Shown in pieces: positions 57,601 to 64,000 of a DNA stretch of 64,000 nt. Origin of the DNA: Gymnothorax reevesii (lineage: Eukaryota; Chordata; Actinopteri; Anguilliformes; Muraenidae); the NCBI GenBank assembly GCA_029721435.1, contig CM056580.1, forward strand, positions 77,463,367 through 77,527,366, written 5' to 3'. The first letter of the stretch is position 1; each line of letters opens with the position of its first letter. The position numbers were made by a program, and so were the translations under genes. The notes under the pieces were generated by a model. It saw only the letters and a program-made list of their open reading frames with translations. It was not told where the DNA came from and made no database searches.

Positions 57601-58935
57601 GACATGAATGACAACTTGACAAATCTGCAGCCTCCCCTGTACATCATGTGAGCAGTTCAGCTTTTTGCTGCCTTTTGCTGCATCTTCTCTGCAACTTGCT
57701 CCCAAAATGCAATTCTGGAATTTAAAAAAATACTTATTAACATTCACTAACTTCTTGGAAAAGGTATGTTTTGCCTCTATCTCAGTTGGCCATTAAGATA
57801 TCGCAAAGATTTTTTAATGGATGAACATGGAACTTAATAGAAAGGTTTACCCTAAGCGATAGGAGGAGTTGATTTAAATGGGGACTTAAGAAAAACGCAT
57901 TGTATATTTTGACTTTTGCACATAAATTTCAGTATCTACAGTGCCACCCCATACACTGTGAAATAAGAAAAACCAGTACATTTTTTTTTAGGGCTACCTT
58001 TTCCATAAAACATGGATTTCAGCATGCCTTTTAGACTTGGCTCCCCTTCTTATGTCACATGCTGGCTCATGAAAATTATTCCACCCCTGATTTGAATATC
58101 TTCCCCTGATTATTTCCACCTACGGCTTGAAAACCACTTCTGAGGAGGCGCAACAATTTTTTTGCAAATGCGGGACCAGCCGGCACAATGTCCTTGTGAA
58201 GAGTGTAGCACGGAAACTGCTTTGTTGTTGACTGCAAAGACTAGCACACATCAGAATTTACCGATAACCTCGGACAAGGCAAAGCAGAGCTGGCAACGAC
58301 AGACTAACCAGGACCGATTATGCTTTCCAGAAAAGACAAAGAAGAAGCGGATATGATTCATTTTCAAGGAGAGGTTGCACTTTTCCAGGTAAATAGTTCC
58401 AATTTGTCTTGATATTTAAACTTAATTCCAGCTGATGGTTTAGTTGTCAGTGTAGCTGGCTACTTTCAAAGCTACTTAGCGAGCATGCAAGCATTACCTT
58501 TCCACAGTCATTATTTAGTTCATTAGCTAGCTACTGAATTGGTTGGGAAACTGCATCTGGCTAAATAAGCAACAATGTACAAGACGGCAACAGTGGAATT
58601 TCTACTTGACTGTTTTTAATGGAATTCAGTCGTGGAAGAGTAGCGCAGCCATTCACAGTAAATGAGATGTCAGTTAACAAATGCTACAATACAGATGCTA
58701 GACATGGATCATTCTTAACACTACAGACTGAATTCCAAGTGTTGTTGAACTTTTATTTTGGCTGTATGTCGCAAATCTCCGTGAATATATCTACGATCCT
58801 TGCTTAGCCTGGAGAAGTTACCTTTCCATTCTCATTGCATCATTTATTGGCTAATGAGCTACTTATTCTGTCATCTGTATTTACAGACTCACCAGTATCT
58901 GGGGGTATTTTGAACAAATTAAAATACAAATTTAA
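54620..58935. other. Unassigned 4.3-kb stretch
   Basis: It contains poly-T tracts (56447, 56510), a GTTT microsatellite (57133-57158) and a region 57170-57440 with AATAAATTGCC and T-rich text, possibly an LTR-like or 3' UTR-like remnant. The frame at 58162-58356 ends in a basic DRLCFPEKTKKKR but is unrecognised. No gene is supported. Confidence 0.4.
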
Positions 58936-59049
58936 TAGATAATTTAGTTCAATTTCACCCCACAAATCCAGGCATGATTACTGCCTGCACTGTTTAATCT
59001 AAACATCAATTAAATAGAGCCCATCCGGTAATGTGGAGTAGGCAAAAAG

Positions 59050-59898
59050 CAACACATGATGCCACTATCTAAAGGAATTCAGGAACAGTTGAGAGTCATT
59101 AACATTAAAGGGTTACAAAGCAACTTCCAAGGCTCTGGGACTCCTGTGGACACAATGAAAGCTATTGTCTACAAATAGAGATGTCTTAGAACAATGCAAA
59201 GATATCCCCAGAAGTGGCCGGCCCAGCACAAGTCTTGCAGGTCACAAAAGAATCCAGACTAACATCTAAATAACTGAAGGCCTCCCTTTACTTAGCTGAA
59301 GTCAGTGTTCATGATTCCACAATCAAAAAGAGACTGGGTAAAAAAGGAATCCATGAAAGAGCTCTAAGGGAAAAACCACTACTTACCAAAAATAACACAG
59401 TTTTCTCACCTATTTGCCAAAAAACATCTTCATGATCCCTAAGGCCTTTGGGATGATATTTTGTGTGCTAATGAGACCAATTTGGAACTTTTTTGGAAGA
59501 CTTGGATCGCATCACATTTGGAAAAATGCATACACAGCATTGCATAATTACAGCATCGCATAATAAGAACATCATTCCAACTGTCGAACACGATGGTGGT
59601 AATGTGATGGTCTCGGGCTACCTTATTGCTTCAGGACCTAGGCGACTTGCCTGAATCAATGAAACCATAAATTCTGCTCTCTATCAGAAAATCCTGAAGG
59701 AGAATGTTCATCCATCGCTTCAGGACCTAAAGGTCAAGCGTAGTTGGATTATAGCAATCCAACGTAGCAGGACAACAATGCAGGTACTCAAGCAAGTCCC
59801 CGCTGAATGGTTCAATGGAAAATAAATGAAGGTTATCATGTGGCCTAGACAAAGTCCTGACATGAATCCGATTGAGGTGAGGTGACATGGCCTTAAAG
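59050..59898 (+). pseudogene. Tc1-like transposase
   Basis: Readable pieces are KKRLGKKGIHERALREKPLL, WDDILCANETNLELFWKTW and the 'QSPDMNPIE' analogue (AGACAAAGTCCTGACATGAA). The reading frame is interrupted by many stops and shifts. The first catalytic Asp position reads CANE rather than TDE. Confidence 0.75.
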
Positions 59899-60483
59899 GA
59901 GGTAGACACTCCCAAATACATTTATTTAATACAGAATTAAAGTGATGGCTCATTCACATAGATTATGCAAATTAGGTCCCAAGATGGCTTTCGTAATATG
60001 GAACTTGATCAAGTACCTCAGGCTGGATATCTCTAAAACTTTTTATTACTTTAATCTCAAATTTTCACAGATCATTTACAACTATATAGTGCATGATCTG
60101 ATTGGAGGGTTTTCAGAGATAATATTTCTGTGAAAAAATATGGGCATTTTAGTGTTTTTTTTTTTTTTTGACTTTATTGGGTACCTAATTACCACAAAAT
60201 CTAGAGTTGCACAAATGATTTCTTCAAAATGCCTAATCAGTCCATTGACATGCATCTGCTGAACCTTTGTTTCACAATGATAGCATGACATAAAGAGAAG
60301 AAATGTTGTTTGACGCAATGCTTGGCAGGTCAAAATCTACTTTTGGAGAAATTGACAAAAAACAACAGGTGTCCATATTTTTGATAGTCCTAGCAAGTAC
60401 ACACACTATGAACTAACTGAAGGTTATTTTACAAAAATGTCAAAAACAATTTAAAAAAAAACCTATTTGAGAGTGTCTACCTT
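59899..60483. mobile_element. 585-bp hAT-like MITE inserted in the Tc1 gene
   Basis: Left GAGGTAGACACTCCCAAATA and right end read inverted AAGGTAGACACTCTCAAATA are terminal repeats of about 20 bp. Flanks CCTTAAAG (59891-59898) and CCTTAAAC (60484-60491) give a 7-8 bp target duplication, and the Tc1 reading resumes with one copy removed. Non-coding. Confidence 0.8.
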
Positions 60484-61266
60484 CCTTAAACAGAAAGTGC
60501 ATGCTTGAAAACCCCCAAATTCACTAAATTAACATGATTCTTCAAACAAGAGTCAGCCAATAAACCCCATCAGCAATGCGAAACACTCATTGCCAGTTGA
60601 TGCAACTATTTGATTGTAGTTGTTGTCGCCAAGGGGGGCATAACCACTTTTCATATGAATGATATCGGTCTTGAATAACTCTTTAACTTAGATCATTTAA
60701 AAGCTGCATTTTGTGTTTACTCACATTGGCCCTCATTTATCAAACGTGCGTACCCCAAAAAAATGGGTGTACGCCAAATCACCCGCAAGGATCGGCATTT
60801 ATCAAACTGAACGTGAGCGAACGGTCTGCAAAAAATCTCACACCAGGTCTGACCAGGTGTACGCAGATTTGAAACCAACGAACAACATGCAGGAACGAGT
60901 GCAGCTGTCAAAACGAGTAATAAACCATATGCAGCGATGCAGACGTCATGCTGTTGTTGCTCTTATTAGTAAAATGAATAAATAGTCTAAATAAATAAAT
61001 AAAAAAGACACCTGAGTTGAGAAATTAATTAAACTTATGTTTTGAGACAACCTGCTTGTCAGGCCAGACGGCTGACAATTACAATCAATTTAATTAAGCA
61101 CAATGCGTGGCTTGGCAGATATGCAGTGTGGTATGTCAGATGCTCATGCAGTCAAATAGCCTATATACTGAACGACAAAAGAAACACAAGTTAATTAAAG
61201 GCAGACTGGAAAATAAGTTTGCGCTGAATTATTGTAGAAAATCAAATGTATTCTTCCGTCCTACAG

Positions 61267-61414
61267 ATACTTTGACCGTGATCACATTTTGACAGTGGCA
61301 GATCTTCTATTGTTAGAGGAATAAGCTTCTGTCCGACGTGAGAGGAACTTTCGGCATAGAGATCTCCCACGGGGAAGTGATGAGTGGCTGCTCGTTTTGT
61401 GTGACACCCAATAA
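61267..61414 (+). pseudogene. HARBI1-like: HARBI1-like N-terminal exon remnant
   Basis: After CTACAG acceptor-like sequence the frame reads YFDRDHILTVADLLLLEE, a stop, then ASVRRERNFRHRDLPRGSDE then WLLVLCDTQ and stop. The R-R-E-R-x-F-R-x-R-x-L and D-E-W-L-L pattern is that of the nuclease N-terminus (compare ADMLAESDDWLISRF in the first copy). One internal stop and truncation make it a relic. Confidence 0.55.
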
Positions 61415-61608
61415 AATGTCATGGAGTAATACTGATAAAAGTACAATGAAGAGTGATCTCAGCTGACTGTATTTTAACAACTACCCTCATGCAGCTCCAA
61501 TGGAGGCGGTGGGGACTCCATTTCCCCACGTTTCGCTCTACTTTTGTGCTCAGACGCACTTAAATAAGTGCAAATAGTCACTTTGATTTGTTAATGAATT
61601 TAATCAAA

Positions 61609-61760
61609 CCTCTGCTGCATTCCAGTTTTCCACCCCAACAGTGTTCACCGTGGCAGCGATCGTTTTCCAAACTGCAGCCTTCTGGGCTCCCTTTTTGCCA
61701 CTCTTCAGGCTTCCTGATAAAATTATTTTGTTTCTCTCCACCTACACCCTCAAGCTACTC
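61609..61760 (-). pseudogene. Harbinger Myb/SANT-like exon
   Basis: The minus strand reads RNKIILSGSLKSGKKGAQKA then AVWKTIAATVNTVGVENWNA AEV, followed by GTTTGA in donor position. This is helix 1-2 of the Myb/SANT-like domain that Harbinger partners carry (W-x-x-I-x-x-x-V-N-x-V-G). The next exon may be the decayed frame at 61500-61560 ending near SPPPPLELH. The DNA-binding core is incomplete. Confidence 0.7.
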
Positions 61761-63830
61761 CCTAAACCCTCTCTGCCAGGTTGTTGCAATGTAGTGCTGA
61801 GAGGAAGAGACCAATTAGTCATTGTGGCTGGTGGAAATTCAGAATGTATGCAGCAAACTGTCTATGCACACAATGTTAAACCTAGTACAAGCAGTAAAAT
61901 GTGGCCCTGTGTGTCTAAACTTAGCCTTTCATTCTGGGGGGCCATTTTCTCAGCATCTGAACAACACAGAAATTGATCAGCTGAAGTTGTTCATTATGCA
62001 GTTAACATTGAGTCTGACTTCTTTGTTTTGAGTCAAAAACAAGTATGTGGGTCTCTGGGAACAGGATTGGGATGACTACTTTAATGTTACATCCACATCC
62101 TCCTGCTTAAAGTTGCTAGTGTGTCTTTGAAAATATTTATGGATGACTTCTTGCCCCTTTTTTTGTCCAAGAAGTGTGAGGTTAAAATATTCAATCTGTC
62201 TTAATGGGAGTGGGGAAAGTTCCATAAAGGAAGTTACATTCCTGAGCGTGTACATGGTCTGCCCAAATGTGAATATATTATTGCACAATTGAAGAATAAT
62301 AACGGTAATGAATGGATCTGAATATTAGAATAATTAATCAGACCAGGCTGGAAAAATCTTGAACATTTGTAGCTTCTTCTCCCAAAAGTGTATTACATTA
62401 GTGCTGTCGTGCTAATGCCTTATGGCCTGATTGAAAAGTCCAAGTCAAAAAAGCAAGGTGTGATTCGTAGTTTTATCAAAAAACAGAATATTAACAAATT
62501 AATGCAGTTAGCAAGAAAACAGTTTTGCTTCTGAGTATATCTCATTTCCATTACACAAAGAGATAGTTGAACAAGTGACACTGACAGGTTTACTCAATCT
62601 CCTTATGCATTTTTTATGGGTTTATGTTTTAAGTTCAGTGTCCACCATATGGATGGGTATTTTAAGGAATAGTCAACTTTCAGATCGTCCCGCAACACAC
62701 TTGACCCTGTGAAAAATGATGGTCCTCAGTCAGAAAATACTGGATACGGGATCTCTGTTTCTATCCCCCGCTATTATTATGGCTCTGCTACAATAAGCAC
62801 CATATGGTGAGCAGAGGTTGCCAAAAGGAAAAACAATTCCTGCACTCTTTAATTGAATTATCCATCATCACCGTAATAAGTGTGCTATCATGCTGTTTTT
62901 TAAAGATGCCAAGAGAGGGTTGCATGCACACTAGTAGCTGTCCTTGAATATCTATGATGGGGTGACTTTTTTACACATTAATGTACAATATAGCCTAATA
63001 AATCTGTTATTTTTATGGATGTAGAAGCTTTTTTCTTTCTACCTTAGAAATTGTGCTAATACGAGTTCCTTCAATTGCCTTCATCTAACTGTGAGTCTGC
63101 AAGTTTGAAACTTGAGCATTCTGCCCTTTTAACAGGCACCAGCAATTCAACTTTGAGTTTGACGGTAGAAAAGGACACCATGTTATTCAGAATATATTAA
63201 ACTGGGAGGTTTTATTTTTCAATGATTAAGGCACCCCATATGGAACGAAGCTGCATCTAGTACTAGGAGAAATGAGCAGTCGACTGCAAGTTGCCAGAGG
63301 TTAAAGGAACCAGTATGTTCACCTGCTGCAGTCAATATAACTTGTCGCTGAGAATTTCTATCCTCTGGCCCAAAAAACAAGCTGTCGAGAGAAGTTTCCA
63401 CATGCTGTTTCCATATTTTAATGATCCCTTTTCCAAGCCAAACAAGGTAAATGACAAAATTGAATCCTTTCAGGTCGTGCATGAATCGCTGGTTTTAGGG
63501 CCTTTTTAAAAGAGAACAAATTTCACACTGTAAACTTAACTTCACAGACACTTAACTCCAGGAGGAAAGGAAGTGAGTCCCCTGTAGAATATGGCAGTAG
63601 CCTTTTCATGATCACTGGAGCAACAATTAAACTGAGAACAAGAAAATCCTACTGAGCAGAGCTAGCTCTGTGATTAGAAAGCTGGTAACACTTTATAATA
63701 AGGGTACAAATAATGTGCTTAAGTAATGCTGAACTAATGCATGACTCATGATGATCTAATGCATGAATTAATGCAGGATGTATCATGAATTCCTGTTGCT
63801 TGTCAATAACTAAAGATGAATTCACCATGC
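61761..63830. other. Unassigned sequence
   Basis: Overlapping short frames at 61641-62031 include the Myb-like exon region read antisense and are not genes. The rest shows no supportable structure. Confidence 0.5.
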
Positions 63831-64000
63831 CTTTTTATCCCCCTGGCACATAATGCGGGGTATATAGCGATCAGTGTGGCCGTCCGTCCGTCCACCCGTC
63901 TGTCCGTCTGTCTGTAATAAAATCTTTTCCGGACCAGAACTCGAAAACTATACCACTTACAAACACCAAATTTGGTATGGAGCTTCTCCTTATGGTCTTG
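63831..64000 (-). repeat. Interspersed repeat with palindrome-like CCCCGCATTATG end, runs off window
   Basis: TTTTTATCCCCCTGGCACAT and AATGCGGGGTATATAGC lead to GTCCGTCCGTCCACCCGTCT and CTGTCTGTAATAAAATC, then GGACCAGAACTCGAAAACTA and ACACCAAATTTGGTATGG. The copy at 35566-35785 has the same parts inverted. It continues past the right edge. Confidence 0.6.

Larger units (their letters stand above)
58943..60727 (+). mobile_element. Tc1-like element, split by a MITE; 5' and 3' ends missing
   Basis: 5' non-coding text (TTCAATTTCACCCCACAAAT then CCAGGCATGATTACTGCC) precedes the transposase gene, which decays to about 59890. After a 585-bp insertion the gene resumes with TGCATGCTTGAAAACCCCCA. It is followed by the non-coding tail GATTGTAGTTGTTGTCGCC and AAAAGCTGCATTTTGTGTTT. 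The 3' terminus is replaced by a Harbinger element at 60728. The order matches the same Tc1 family as the element at 40651. Confidence 0.75.
60728..61760. mobile_element. PIF/Harbinger element, left end with both gene remnants, right end not found
   Basis: The left terminus GGCCCTCATTTATCAAACGT follows ATT, paralleling the terminus at 31043. It contains a HARBI1 N-terminal remnant on + (61267) and a Myb/SANT-like exon on - (61609-61760), so the two genes again converge. No opposite terminus was found downstream. Confidence 0.7.

Noticed and set aside
1..64000. CRISPR array, operon, or prokaryotic defence system
   Set aside because: No spaced direct repeats of suitable type and no bacterial gene organisation; the content is vertebrate transposon sequence throughout.

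Overview
This is vertebrate DNA, most likely from a ray-finned (teleost-type) fish. The evidence is the repeat content: Tc1-like transposons, PIF/Harbinger elements, hAT elements, TTAA-flanked MITEs, a Rex3-like LINE tail ending in a GATG repeat, an L2-like LINE, and fish-type tRNA-derived SINEs. The background is AT-rich, has no bacterial-style operons, and is full of microsatellites. I found no host protein-coding exon that I could support. Every recognisable coding segment belongs to a mobile element, and almost all are broken. The window is best read as intergenic or intronic sequence built from old, nested transposon insertions.

Layout. Positions 1-2963 are the right part of a PIF/Harbinger transposon. 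Its + strand gene ends in a very long Pro/Ala-rich repeat followed by a helical C-terminus (stop at 1046-1048). Its - strand gene is a decayed HARBI1 nuclease (1287-2357). Positions 6083-7926 hold another DNA element with a Myb/SANT-like trihelix fragment, itself interrupted by a TTAA MITE. Positions 8314-14678 hold small inverted-repeat elements and a solo-LTR-like unit. A Rex3-like LINE 3' end lies at 19455-20083 and a Tc1-like pseudogene at 22470-23045. At 25070-27064 a hAT element splits a tRNA-type SINE.

A deletion derivative of Harbinger (31043-32745) sits inside a Tc1-like element (about 30862-33118). An L2-like reverse transcriptase remnant is at 36995-37690 (- strand) and a complete but dead Tc1-like element at 40651-41947. 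A second solo-LTR-like copy is at 45912-46242. A TTAA element (46724-48690) contains a striking 647-bp long-inverted-repeat element with 10-bp target duplications. Positions 50310-54080 hold a tandem duplication interrupted by a 979-bp hAT element. A third Tc1 (about 58943-60727) is split by a MITE and then abuts a third PIF/Harbinger element (60728 to about 61760).

The genes do not form a cellular pathway. The recurring functional unit is the PIF/Harbinger pair: a HARBI1 DDE nuclease and a Myb/SANT-like DNA-binding partner, which converge tail to tail in all three copies. The most unusual items are the roughly 300-residue Pro/Ala tail on one such partner and the palindromic MULE-like element with its second, partial copy near 17.7 kb. 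The nested insertions leave readable target-site duplications that give a relative chronology.
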